NCBI RefSeq assembly: GCF_039523795.1
Contig: NZ_BAAAFZ010000006.1
Location: 103,163-167,162 of the forward strand
Direction: 5' to 3'
DNA length: 64,000 bases
Origin: Craurococcus roseus
GTDB lineage: Bacteria > Pseudomonadota > Alphaproteobacteria > Acetobacterales > Acetobacteraceae
Shown: piece after piece, positions 17,414-25,460 of the stretch
Layout: each line of letters starts with the position of its first letter
Numbering within the stretch: position 1 is the first letter of the stretch
The notes under the pieces: generated by a model
Seen by the model: only the letters and a program-made list of their open reading frames with translations
Told to the model about the DNA's origin: nothing
The model's database searches: none
Program-made: the position numbers and the translations under genes

Positions 17414-17641
17414 ATGCGCCTCGTCCTCGCCTTGCTGCTGGTTCCGCTCGGCGCCTGCTACGGCCCGGACGGCGAACCGTTCATCCGCCCGGGCGGGCAG
17501 TACTCCGGCGTGCCGGACAGCACGGTCGGCGATTGGCGGCAGCCGCTGGGCACGCTCTCGACCGGCGGGGACATCCGCCTTGGCCGGGAGATGCCATACC
17601 GGGGGGACGCCCCGCTCCGCCGGTTGACGCCGTTCTACTGA
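17414..17641 (+). CDS. Small hypothetical lipoprotein
   Basis: A 75-residue protein with a lipoprotein signal (MRLVLALLLVPLGAC, lipobox LGAC, Cys15). The mature part is short, polar and Gly/Pro-rich, with no domain I recognise. It starts 38 bases after the binding-protein gene, so the two are likely cotranscribed. Its stop codon (17639-17641) directly abuts the stop of the convergent hydrolase at 17642, leaving no room for a terminator between them. Confidence 0.6.
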   Translation: MRLVLALLLVPLGACYGPDGEPFIRPGGQYSGVPDSTVGDWRQPLGTLSTGGDIRLGREMPYRGDAPLRRLTPFY

Positions 17642-18439
17642 TCAGCCGGCCACCGGCGGCAGATGGAGCGTCACCACCTCGCCGTCCTGGCCCGGCACGG
17701 CGGGGAAGCGGTTCCGCACCTCCGGGTCGTGGCCCGGTATGACACGGGTCTCGTCGCCATCGGCCAGGCGCTTGGCGATGCGCCAGCCCTGCGTCATGGC
17801 GCCCAGGTCGAAGACGATCGGGAAGGGGTTGCCGCCGCGCCAATTGGCGTAGAAGTGCATCGCGTCCGAGGCGAGCACCACCGGGCCGCGCGCCGTTTCC
17901 ACCCGCACCACCTGCAAGCCGTCCGAGTGGCCGCCGACGCGGTGCAGCGTCACGCCCGGCGCCACCTCGCCGTCGCCATCGTGGAACTCCACGCGCTCGG
18001 CGAAGACGGCGCGCACCATGGCGACGACGTGGTCCGCCTCGAAGGGCAGGCGGATGGAGTGGGTGCACATGTGCCGGCCGGTGGCAAAGGCCATCTCGCG
18101 GTCTTGGATGTGCAGGCGAGCGGCGGGGAAGATGCCGATGGAGCCGGCGTGGTCGTAGTGGAGGTGGGTGATGACCACGTCCGAGACCTTCGCCGGGTCC
18201 GTGCCCATGGCGCGCAGGCTTTCGGCGACGGAGCGGCTGATCTTGCGCCCGCGCCGCTCCGCCAGCTCGGCGTCGAAGCCGGTGTCCACGACGATCTCGC
18301 GCCCGCCGGGGCCGCGCAGCAGCCAGACGAAGTAGTCGAGCGGCATGGCCTCGTGCGGGTCGGCGACCGGGAGCAGGTGGTTCATCTGCGCCGGGCGGTC
18401 GTGCCTGCCGTAGCGGATGGCGTAGGCTTCCCAGGTCAT
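17642..18439 (-). CDS. Metallo-beta-lactamase-fold hydrolase, N-acyl homoserine lactonase-like
   Basis: A 265-residue MBL-fold enzyme. The dizinc motif HLHYDH (His92, His94, Asp96, His97) is intact, and the later metal ligands lie in VGGHSDG, LASDAMHF and VIPGHDP. Overall layout (NHLLPVADPHEAMPLDYFVWLL, then VVDTGFD) resembles the AttM/AiiA quorum-quenching lactonase group, though such enzymes also open other lactones. It is last in an operon with a CMD-family gene and a 3-hydroxyisobutyrate dehydrogenase-like gene. Its ATG overlaps the stop of the latter by four bases (ATGA). A role in lactone ring opening during catabolism is as plausible as quorum quenching. Confidence 0.82.
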   Translation of the reverse strand: MTWEAYAIRYGRHDRPAQMNHLLPVADPHEAMPLDYFVWLLRGPGGREIVVDTGFDAELAERRGRKISRSVAESLRAMGTDPAKVSDVVITHLHYDHAGSIGIFPAARLHIQDREMAFATGRHMCTHSIRLPFEADHVVAMVRAVFAERVEFHDGDGEVAPGVTLHRVGGHSDGLQVVRVETARGPVVLASDAMHFYANWRGGNPFPIVFDLGAMTQGWRIAKRLADGDETRVIPGHDPEVRNRFPAVPGQDGEVVTLHLPPVAG

Positions 18440-19338
18440 TTGTTGCCCCCCAGGGTCTCGCCGGCGAGCCGCTCCGAGAGCTGCGCCATCGCCGTGTGGT
18501 CCTGGCCGGGACCGAGCATTGCGGCGGCGCCGGCCCACATCTCGCGGCACAAGGCGGCGAAGGGCGTCGGCGTCGCCGTGTCGCGTCCGACCTCCAGCGC
18601 GATGGAGAGGTCCTTCACCATCAGGTCGAGGCCGAAGCCGGCGTCGAAGCGGCGCGACAGCACGAACTGGCGCATCTTCTTCTGCGTGCTGTTGTTCATG
18701 CCCGTGGAGGCGTTCAGCACGTCCACCATCAGGCCGGCGTCGAGGCCGAAGCGCTGGCCCATGAGCAAGGCCTCCACCGCGATCAGGAAACCGCCGGCGC
18801 TGACCAGGTTGTTCAGCGCCTTCATCGCCTGGCCCGCGCCGATGCCGCCGCAGCGGTGGACGCTGGTGCCCATGGCGCGCAGCACCGGCTCCGCCCGGTC
18901 CAACGCCGTGTCGTCGCCGCCGGCCATGATGGCGAGCTCGCCCGTCTTCGCGCGCGGCACGCCGCCCGAAACCGGACAGTCCACCATCTGGACGCCCTTG
19001 GTGGCGAGGGAGGCGGCGATCTCCCGCGTACGGCCGGGCTGGCCGGAGGTCATGTCGATGACCAGCGCGCCGGGCGCGAGCGCCTCCGCCATCGCAACCG
19101 CCGCCTCGGCGACCTGGGCGCTGGTCGGCAGCATGGTGACGACGCAATCGGCGTCGCGCGCCGCTGCGGCCGCGTCCGCCGCGGCGCGGCCACCGACCTC
19201 GCCCGCGAATTGGGCCGCGCGGGCGGGCGCGGCGTCGCACACGGCCACGTCGAAGCCGGCCTTCAGCAGATTCGCCGCCATCGGCCAGCCCATGTTGCCG
19301 ATGCCGACGAAGCCGACGAGCTTGATGGCGGCGGCCAT
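18436..19338 (-). CDS. NAD(P)-dependent 3-hydroxyisobutyrate dehydrogenase-family oxidoreductase
   Basis: A 300-residue beta-hydroxyacid dehydrogenase. The Rossmann motif GIGNMGWPMA is near residue 11, the substrate-binding signature VDCPVSGGVPRAKTG follows, and the catalytic lysine sits in GAGQAMKALNN. A C-terminal helical domain with DLMVKDLSIALE completes the fold. Family members oxidise 3-hydroxyisobutyrate, tartronate semialdehyde or similar acids; the exact substrate is not evident. It starts 2 bases after the CMD-family gene and overlaps the lactonase-like gene. Confidence 0.87.
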   Translation of the reverse strand: MAAAIKLVGFVGIGNMGWPMAANLLKAGFDVAVCDAAPARAAQFAGEVGGRAAADAAAAARDADCVVTMLPTSAQVAEAAVAMAEALAPGALVIDMTSGQPGRTREIAASLATKGVQMVDCPVSGGVPRAKTGELAIMAGGDDTALDRAEPVLRAMGTSVHRCGGIGAGQAMKALNNLVSAGGFLIAVEALLMGQRFGLDAGLMVDVLNASTGMNNSTQKKMRQFVLSRRFDAGFGLDLMVKDLSIALEVGRDTATPTPFAALCREMWAGAAAMLGPGQDHTAMAQLSERLAGETLGGNK

Positions 19339-19340
19339 GG

Positions 19341-19739
19341 CTACTTCTTCCCCGGCAGCGCGCCTTCCGCCACCAGCACCTCGTGCGCCGCCTTGAAGGC
19401 GTCGAGCCCGGCGGGGATGCCGCAATAGGCGGTGGCGTGCAACAGCACGGCCTTGATCTCGTCCACCGTGAGGCCGTTGTTCAGCGCGCCCTTCACGTGC
19501 AGCTTGATCTCCGGCGTCTTGCCGAGCGCGGTCAGCATGGCGAGGTTGAGCATGGAGCGGGTCTTGCGCTCCAGGGTCGGGTCGCCCCAGGCCCAGCCCC
19601 ACGCCCATGCGGTGGTGGCGCGCTGGAAGGCCATCATGAAGTCGTCCGCCTTGGCCATGGAGCCGTCCACGTACTCGGCGCCCAGCACCTCGCGGCGGAT
19701 CGGCAGGCCCTTGTCGAACAGCGCGGCGTCTTCGGACAT
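19341..19739 (-). CDS. Carboxymuconolactone decarboxylase-family protein
   Basis: A 132-residue all-helical CMD-family protein. The active region reads LLHATAYCGIPAGLDAF, with a His and a Cys in the place used for catalysis or redox by 4-carboxymuconolactone decarboxylase (PcaC) and AhpD-like proteins. DPTLERKTRSMLNLAMLTALGK is the typical preceding helix pair. It could act on a carboxylated lactone, matching the downstream lactonase-like gene. The ATG at 19739 follows GAAGGAGGAAG, a strong site, and opens the three-gene operon. Confidence 0.85.
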   Translation of the reverse strand: MSEDAALFDKGLPIRREVLGAEYVDGSMAKADDFMMAFQRATTAWAWGWAWGDPTLERKTRSMLNLAMLTALGKTPEIKLHVKGALNNGLTVDEIKAVLLHATAYCGIPAGLDAFKAAHEVLVAEGALPGKK

Positions 19740-19849
19740 GGCTTCCTCCTTCGTTTGGAAAGCAACGCTCGCGCGAGCGGCGGCGCCGGTCAACGGGTGG
19801 CTTGGCGCCCGGCGGCGGGTAGGATGCCCGGACAGGGAGGGAACGGGCG

Positions 19850-20728
19850 ATGTTCTTCGAGGGCTTCACGCTCGAACACCGCGAGGCGAACGGGCAGCGG
19901 ATAAGGCTGCGGCGCGGCGGCTCGGGGCCGCCCTTGCTGCTGCTGCACGGCAATCCGCAGACCCATGCCATGTGGCACCGCTTGGCGCCGGCCCTGGCCC
20001 GGCGCTTCACCGTCGTCGCGCCCGACATCCGCGGCTACGGCTTCTCCGCCTCGCCGCCGGCGGCGCCCGGCCACGCCGCCTACGCCAAGCGGGAGATGGC
20101 GAAGGATTTGGTCGCGCTGATGGCGGACCTCGGTTTCGAGCGCTTCCGCGTGGCGAGCCACGACCGCGGGGCGCGCGTGGCGCACCGCCTGGCGCTGGAC
20201 CACCCGGAGCGGGTCGAGCGGCTCTGCACCATGGACATCATCCCGACGCTGGAGCACTTCGAGCGCGCCGACATGGCGTTCGCCATGGGCTACTGCCACT
20301 GGTTCTGGCTGGCGCAGCCGCACGACAAGCCGGAGCGCATGATCCTCCGCGACGTGGAGGATTGGTTCGACATCCAGACCACCCGCGAGCCCAAGGACCG
20401 CGATTTCTTCCACCCCGAGGCCCGTGCCGACTACCTGGCGGCGCTGCGCGAGCCGGGCACGGTGGTCTCCATCTGCGAGGACTACCGCGCGGCGGCCACC
20501 ATCGACCTCGAGCACGACCGCGCCAGCCGCGCCGCGGGCGAGAAGATCGGCTGCCCGTTGCTGGCGCTGTGGGGCGCTAAGGGGCTGGTCCACAAGTGGT
20601 ACGACGTGTCCGCCATCTGGCGCGGGTACGCGGCCGGGGAGGTGACGGGGGCGGCCGTGAACTCCGGCCATTACCTCCCCGAAGAAGCACCGGACGAGGT
20701 GTTGGTACACCTCGACCGCTTCTTGTGA
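19850..20728 (+). CDS. Haloacetate (fluoroacetate) dehalogenase-like alpha/beta hydrolase
   Basis: A 292-residue alpha/beta hydrolase closely patterned on fluoroacetate dehalogenases. All key residues of that group are visible: nucleophile Asp105 with Arg106 and Arg109 (SHDRGARV) to hold the carboxylate, Asp129 as the acid, His150-Trp151 (CHWFW) and Tyr212 as the halide/fluoride site, and His274 (SGHYLPEE) as the base. The oxyanion region is HGNPQTHAMW. Known members split the C-F or C-Cl bond of haloacetates to give glycolate. A GGGAGGG site precedes the ATG. The stop overlaps a GTG start of a Bug binding protein, suggesting a linked uptake function. Confidence 0.85.
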   Translation: MFFEGFTLEHREANGQRIRLRRGGSGPPLLLLHGNPQTHAMWHRLAPALARRFTVVAPDIRGYGFSASPPAAPGHAAYAKREMAKDLVALMADLGFERFRVASHDRGARVAHRLALDHPERVERLCTMDIIPTLEHFERADMAFAMGYCHWFWLAQPHDKPERMILRDVEDWFDIQTTREPKDRDFFHPEARADYLAALREPGTVVSICEDYRAAATIDLEHDRASRAAGEKIGCPLLALWGAKGLVHKWYDVSAIWRGYAAGEVTGAAVNSGHYLPEEAPDEVLVHLDRFL

Positions 20729-21717
20729 CCCGGTGGCGCGCCGTGGCGCAGCTTTCCCGCCGCGCCTTCGTGACCGCCGCCGCCTCCACGGTCGCCGGTC
20801 CCCTCCGGGCGCAAACCGGTTGGCCGAGCCGCCCGATCACCGTGCTGGTGCCCAATCCGCCCGGCGGCGGCACGGACTTTGCCGCGCGGCTGTTCCAGGA
20901 CGCCCTGTCGCGCGCCCTCGGCACGGGCGTCGTCATCGACAACCGCCCCGGCGCGAACGGCAACATCGCCATCCTCGCCGCCGTCCGCGCCGCGCCGGAC
21001 GGCCACACGCTGCTGATGCAGTACAGCGGCTACCACGCCGGCAACCCGGCGATGATGCGCGATCCTGGCTGGGACCCGCTGCGGGACCTCCAGCCCGTCG
21101 GCATGGCGACGGTGGCGCCGCACGGCATCTTCGTTTCGCCCGAACTGCCCGTGTCCGACCTGGCGGGGTTCATCGCCTACGCGAAGGCGCGGCCGGGGCG
21201 GCTCAACTACGCCTCCTCCGGCAACGGCTCCGTCCAGCACATCGCGGGCGTGCTGTTCGGCCGCGCGATCGGCGTGGAGATGGCGCACGTGCCCTACCGC
21301 GGCGCGGCGCCGGCCTTGCAGGACGTGGCCGGCGGGCGGGTGGAGATGTTCATCACCACGCCTTCCTCGGCCATCGGGCTGGTGCGCGGCGGCAAGCTGA
21401 AGGCGCTCGCCGTCGCCAGCGAGGCGCGCGTTCCGGCGCTGCCGGAGGTGCCGACCGCGGCGGAAGCCGGGCTGGCCGGCTTCGTGGTGGACGCTTGGTT
21501 CGCCTTCTTCGCGCCCGCCGGCACGCCGCCGGAGATCGTGCAGCGGATCAACGCGGCGCTGCGCGGGGCCGCGGCGCAGCCCAACCTGCGGCGCCGGGCC
21601 GAGGAGGCCGGGGTGCTGCTCCGGCCCCTGACCGTGGCGGAGATGGACGAGGTGGCGCGACGCGAGATCGAAACGCTGGGACGCATCATCCGCGAGAACG
21701 GGATCACGCTGGAATAG
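20725..21717 (+). CDS. Bug/TctC-family solute-binding protein (4 of 6), coupled to the dehalogenase
   Basis: A 330-residue Bug protein. The leader contains LSRRAFVTAA, a Tat-like RR motif, then VAGPLRAQ. Family segments are WPSRPITVLVPNPPGG, VIDNRPGANGNI, PDGHTLLMQYSG, YASSGNGSVQH and HVPYRGAAPAL. The GTG at 20725 overlaps the dehalogenase stop (GTGA). A second GTG at 20743 would also give a complete signal peptide. The tight overlap suggests both genes serve one substrate, perhaps a haloacid, but Bug ligands cannot be read from sequence. Confidence 0.87.
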   Translation: MTRWRAVAQLSRRAFVTAAASTVAGPLRAQTGWPSRPITVLVPNPPGGGTDFAARLFQDALSRALGTGVVIDNRPGANGNIAILAAVRAAPDGHTLLMQYSGYHAGNPAMMRDPGWDPLRDLQPVGMATVAPHGIFVSPELPVSDLAGFIAYAKARPGRLNYASSGNGSVQHIAGVLFGRAIGVEMAHVPYRGAAPALQDVAGGRVEMFITTPSSAIGLVRGGKLKALAVASEARVPALPEVPTAAEAGLAGFVVDAWFAFFAPAGTPPEIVQRINAALRGAAAQPNLRRRAEEAGVLLRPLTVAEMDEVARREIETLGRIIRENGITLE

Positions 21718-21769
21718 CGCGAACCGCGAACCGGCGCCGTGTGATCTTCGGCACAGCGCCAAGCGCCTC

Positions 21770-21792
21770 GCCTCCGTAAAATATGCGGAGGC
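21770..21792. terminator. Hairpin between the Bug gene and the RTX gene
   Basis: GCCTCCG (21770-21776) pairs with CGGAGGC (21786-21792) around a 9-base AT-rich loop. It lies 53 bases after the Bug stop. It lacks a T-tract, so it is either a weak terminator or an operator. Confidence 0.35.
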
Positions 21793-21793
21793 A

Positions 21794-21805
21794 GGGAACG
21801 TTCCC
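21794..21805. promoter_or_regulatory. Perfect 12-bp palindrome upstream of the RTX gene
   Basis: GGGAACGTTCCC is a perfect palindrome 84 bases before the RTX start. It may be an operator for a dimeric regulator. No clear -35/-10 pair was found next to it. Confidence 0.3.
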
Positions 21806-21888
21806 GCCGGCCGGACTGGCGCGGCCCCTCCAGACCGGTCCGGCCCCGGCGCGCGTGCTCCCCGCCTCAACACAGGAGGCGCGCGGCC

Positions 21889-23145
21889 ATGGCTGAGATC
21901 TTCCGGGGCGACGACGACGACGTGGTGGTCGGGACGCAGGACGCCGACAGCATCCGGGGCGGCGGCGGCGATGACGACATCAACGGCCTCGGCGGCGACG
22001 ACGAGATGGACGGCGGGGACGGCGACGATCGGCTCCGCGGCGGGTCGGGGAACGACACGATCTTCGGGGGCGGGAACGGCGCTGACAGCCTCGAAGGCGG
22101 TTCGGGCGACGACCGCCTCGAAGGCGACGTCAACGACGACACGCTGGTCGGCGGGACGGGGTTCGACTTCCTGCGCGGCGGCACGGGGGCGGACCTGCTG
22201 AGCGGCGGGGACGACGGCGACACGTTGGAAGGCGGCGGCGACGGCGATCAGGTCTTCGGCGGGGGCGAGGACGACCGGATCGTCTGGCGCGCCGGCGACG
22301 GCGAGGACGAGATCGACGGCGGCGACGGGATCGACACGCTGGAGATCAACGGCTTCCCCACTGCGGACGGGCTGTTCTCGCTCGGGGAGGAGGACGGCGG
22401 GCGGCTGGTGTTCGAGCTGCGCGAGCGCACGGCCATGGCGCCCTTCCCGCTCGACGCGCGCCTGGACGAGCTGGACAACCTGGAGTTCGTCGAGCTGCTA
22501 GGCGGCACCGGCGACGATTCGTTCTCCATCGGCCCGATCGCGGCCGGGAGTCTCGCGGCCATCCGCGTCTCCGGCAGGTCCGGCGACGACTCGGTGTTCG
22601 GCGGCGGGGAGCCGCTCGACCCGGACCGCAACGAGGCGCCGATCGACTTCTTCGGCGGCATCGGCGACGACTTCGCCATCGGCAGCTTCGGCGACGACAC
22701 GCTCGACGGCGGATTCGACGACGACCGGCTCAACGGCGAGGTGGGGGACGACCTGCTGATCGGCGACAACGGCAACGACGTGCTCGACGGCGGCTTCAAC
22801 GGCATGGACACGCTCGACGGCGGGAACGGGTCCGACCAGATGACCGGCGGGGCGCGCGACGGCCCCGACACCTTCCGCTTCAGGTTCGGCGTCGCGCAGG
22901 GCGTGGACGACATCACGGATTTCGAGACGGAGGACAGGATCGAGCTGTTCGGCGTGACGCAGGACCAGCTCGATTCCAACGGCGACGGCGTTCTGGACAA
23001 CGCCGACGACGCGGTGTTCGGCGGCTTCGGCGTTTTGCAGATCTCCGGGCCCTTCCCGCTGTCCGGCACGCTCCGGGTGGCCGGCTTCGGCGGGGCGGAC
23101 GTGAACTCCCTGGTGATCGGCGACGACGTGTTCTTCTTCGCCTGA
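21889..23145 (+). CDS. RTX-type calcium-binding repeat protein (type I secretion candidate)
   Basis: A 418-residue very acidic protein made mostly of GGxGxDxxx nonapeptide repeats. One block spans about residues 15-160 and a second about 215-335, separated by a non-repeat stretch (about 160-210). Such repeats fold into a calcium-stabilised beta roll once outside the cell. Near the C-terminus DSNGDGVLDNADD resembles an EF-hand-like calcium loop, and the last ~60 residues, with VFFFA at the very end, fit an uncleaved type I secretion signal. There is no N-terminal signal peptide or separate catalytic domain, so it may be a structural or adhesive surface protein. No secretion genes are adjacent. 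Confidence 0.85.
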   Translation: MAEIFRGDDDDVVVGTQDADSIRGGGGDDDINGLGGDDEMDGGDGDDRLRGGSGNDTIFGGGNGADSLEGGSGDDRLEGDVNDDTLVGGTGFDFLRGGTGADLLSGGDDGDTLEGGGDGDQVFGGGEDDRIVWRAGDGEDEIDGGDGIDTLEINGFPTADGLFSLGEEDGGRLVFELRERTAMAPFPLDARLDELDNLEFVELLGGTGDDSFSIGPIAAGSLAAIRVSGRSGDDSVFGGGEPLDPDRNEAPIDFFGGIGDDFAIGSFGDDTLDGGFDDDRLNGEVGDDLLIGDNGNDVLDGGFNGMDTLDGGNGSDQMTGGARDGPDTFRFRFGVAQGVDDITDFETEDRIELFGVTQDQLDSNGDGVLDNADDAVFGGFGVLQISGPFPLSGTLRVAGFGGADVNSLVIGDDVFFFA

Positions 23146-23154
23146 GGCCAGGAC

Positions 23155-23180
23155 GGGGCGGGGCTCCGCGGCCCCGCCCC
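23155..23180. terminator. Bidirectional hairpin between RTX and GNAT genes
   Basis: GGGGCGGGGC (23155-23164) pairs perfectly with GCCCCGCCCC (23171-23180) around a 6-base loop. It sits 9 bases after the RTX stop and 7 bases before the convergent GNAT stop, ideal for a shared terminator. Confidence 0.6.
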
Positions 23181-23187
23181 GGCGGCG

Positions 23188-24186
23188 TCAGCCGAGGCGC
23201 TTCCAGAGGAACGCGGCGTCCACGGGCTTGCGGTCGGCGTCCAGCGCGTGGCCCGGCACGCGCCCGGCCTCCTGCCAGCCGAGCTCGCCGCGGAGTCGCC
23301 CGGCGAAGTCGTCCGCGCGCGTCTCCAGGGTGAGCAGGCTCCGGCCCAGCCGGCGCGCCACCTGCTCGGCGCGCTGCATCAGGGCCCGGCCGACGCCGGT
23401 GTTGCGCGCCGGCGGGTCCACCAGCAGCGACTCGACCGCGGCGCGATGCGGCTGGTTCTCCGGCGTGCCGAGGTCGAGTTGCGCCGTGCCGATCAGCGCG
23501 CCGTCGCGCCACGCGGCCAGCAGCACGCGCGTTCCGGCCGCGACCTCGGCCGAAACCCTGCGCCAGACATCGCGCGCCCGCTCCGGTGCGAGCGGCGGGA
23601 AGAAGGGCACGGAGCCGCCGGCCGCCACGCAGTCGATCAGGATGCGCGACAGGCGCCGCTCCGCGCTCGCCGCACCGGCGGCGTCCAGCGCCTCCACCAC
23701 CAGCCCTCGCGCGGGCTTGGCGTAGCGGAACTCCAGCGACTTGGAGAGGTCGTCGAGGATGCGGATGGCGCCCTGGCGGACGTAGCCGTGCTTCTCGTAG
23801 AAGCGGTGCGCGGCTTCGAAGCGCGTGTCGGTCCACAGCACCATGCGCGCCGCACCGGCGTCCCGCGCCCAGCCTTCGGCGAGCGTCAGCAAGCGCCGGG
23901 CGAGGCCGGTGCCGCGCGCCTCGCGCGCGACGTACATGCGGCAGATCTCGTAGGCCTCGTCGTGGCGGAGGGGGCGGGTGGCGACCATGCCGACCAGCCG
24001 CCCGTCCTCCTCGGCGGCCCAGAGCGCGCCACCGGCCTTTCCGAAATGGGTCGCCAGGGCGCGCAGCTCCGGCATCTCGGCGTCCACGTCCATGACGCAG
24101 CCCGGGTACTCCGCCCAGGCGCCGCCGATCAGCGCGATGAAGCCTTCGGCGTCCTCGTCGCGGCCGGGCCGGATCTCCGCCGTCAT
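23188..24186 (-). CDS. Two-domain GNAT-family N-acetyltransferase
   Basis: A 332-residue protein with two GNAT domains in tandem. The first (about 1-160) has the acetyl-CoA motif A around YVAREARGTGLARRLL and HRFYEKHGYV. The second (about 165-332) has LLVDPPARNTGVGRALMQRAE and a less conserved end. GNATs acetylate amines of small molecules or proteins; substrates are unknown. One domain may be catalytic and the other regulatory. Its ATG overlaps the stop of the aminotransferase upstream by four bases, so they form one operon. Confidence 0.85.
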   Translation of the reverse strand: MTAEIRPGRDEDAEGFIALIGGAWAEYPGCVMDVDAEMPELRALATHFGKAGGALWAAEEDGRLVGMVATRPLRHDEAYEICRMYVAREARGTGLARRLLTLAEGWARDAGAARMVLWTDTRFEAAHRFYEKHGYVRQGAIRILDDLSKSLEFRYAKPARGLVVEALDAAGAASAERRLSRILIDCVAAGGSVPFFPPLAPERARDVWRRVSAEVAAGTRVLLAAWRDGALIGTAQLDLGTPENQPHRAAVESLLVDPPARNTGVGRALMQRAEQVARRLGRSLLTLETRADDFAGRLRGELGWQEAGRVPGHALDADRKPVDAAFLWKRLG

Positions 24187-25385
24187 GCCAAGCCTTTGCA
24201 GAACTCCTGGATGCGCGCGCAGGCTTCGCGCAGACTCGTGGTGTCCGTGGCGTAGGAGATGCGGATGTATGGGCTCATGCCGTAGGCCGCGCCCTGCACC
24301 GCCGCGACGTGCTTCTCTTCCAGCAGCGCCAGCGCGAAGTCCGTGTCGGTCTCGATCCGCCGGCCACCCGTGCTGGTCTTGCCGAGGCAGCCCGCGATGT
24401 TCGGGAAGACGTAGAAGGCGCCTTCCGGCTTGTGGCAGTTGACGCCGGGCGCGGCGTTCAGCATCTCCACCACCAGGTCGCGGCGCTTCCGGTACTCCTC
24501 CGCCCGCTCGCGCACCAAGTCCTGCGGCCCGTCCAGCGCGGCGGCGGCGGCCGCCTGGCCGACGGTGGAGACGCCGCTCGTCGCCTGGCCCTGCATGTTG
24601 ACCATGCCCTTGATGAGCGGACGCGGGCCGCCGCAGAAGCCGACGCGCCAGCCGGTCATGGCGTAGGTCTTGGACGCGCCGTTGACCGTGAGCGTGCGGT
24701 CGCGCAGGCGCGGCTCCACCTCCGCGATGGTGCAGAACTCGAAGCCGTCGTAGACGAGGTGCTCGTACATGTCGTCCGTCATCACCCAGACATGCGGGTG
24801 GTGGAGGAGCACTTCGGCGAGCGCCTGCATCTCGGCGCGGGAGCAGGCGGCGCCGGTCGGGTTGTTGGGGAAATTCAGCATCACCCACTTCGTGCACGGG
24901 GTGATGGCGGCGTCGAGGTCCTCCGGCCGCAGCTTGAAGCCGTTGTTCTGCGGGCAGTTCACCGGCACCGGGCGCGCGCCGGCCACCTTCGCCATGTCGG
25001 CGTAGCTGATCCAGTAGGGCGCGGGGATCACCACCTCGTCGCCCGGGTCGCAAGTGGCCATCAGGGCGTTGAAGATGCTCTGCTTGCCGCCGTTGGTGAC
25101 CATGATCTCGTCGAGCGCGTAATCGAGGTCGTTGTCGCGCTTGAACTTGCGCTGCACCGCCTCCTTGAGCGCCCTGGTGCCGTCCTGCGGCGGGTACTTG
25201 GTGTCGCCCTCGCGCGCGGCGCGGTACGCGGCCTCGATGGCGTGCAGCGGCGTCGGGAAGTCCGGCTCGCCGGAGGCGAGGCTGATGACCTTGACGCCCT
25301 TCGCCGCCAGCTCGCGCCCCTTTATCGTCATGACGACGGAGGCGGAAACCTGGAATTCGTCTAGGCGCTTGGCGAGGGCGGGCAT
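24183..25385 (-). CDS. PLP-dependent aspartate/aromatic aminotransferase (class I), copy 1
   Basis: A 400-residue fold-type I aminotransferase that moves the amino group of aspartate (or aromatic amino acids) to 2-oxoglutarate. SLASGEPDFPTP is the N-terminal substrate region, NFPNNPTGAACSRAEM holds the PLP-ring Asn, DDMYEHLVYDG the Asp/Tyr pair, and the Schiff-base lysine lies in NGASKTYAMTGWRVG. The Arg that binds the substrate carboxylate is in YIRISYAT. It is about equally long as, and clearly paralogous to, the gene immediately upstream at 25461, but followed by the GNAT gene. Confidence 0.92.
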   Translation of the reverse strand: MPALAKRLDEFQVSASVVMTIKGRELAAKGVKVISLASGEPDFPTPLHAIEAAYRAAREGDTKYPPQDGTRALKEAVQRKFKRDNDLDYALDEIMVTNGGKQSIFNALMATCDPGDEVVIPAPYWISYADMAKVAGARPVPVNCPQNNGFKLRPEDLDAAITPCTKWVMLNFPNNPTGAACSRAEMQALAEVLLHHPHVWVMTDDMYEHLVYDGFEFCTIAEVEPRLRDRTLTVNGASKTYAMTGWRVGFCGGPRPLIKGMVNMQGQATSGVSTVGQAAAAAALDGPQDLVRERAEEYRKRRDLVVEMLNAAPGVNCHKPEGAFYVFPNIAGCLGKTSTGGRRIETDTDFALALLEEKHVAAVQGAAYGMSPYIRISYATDTTSLREACARIQEFCKGLA

Positions 25386-25460
25386 CGCTGATCCTGTGCT
25401 GCGGCGTCGTGTCCTGGCCGCCGGACCCTAATCCCGCCCCCGCCCTTTCTCAACCTCCGG

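Noticed and set aside
17642..18439. Confident call as a quorum-quenching AHL lactonase
   Set aside because: The metal motif is shared by many lactonases, and the operon context favours catabolism equally.
21905..22900. Possible tandem DNA repeats or CRISPR-like array
   Set aside because: The periodicity follows the protein's GGxGxD repeat, units vary in sequence, and there are no unique spacers.
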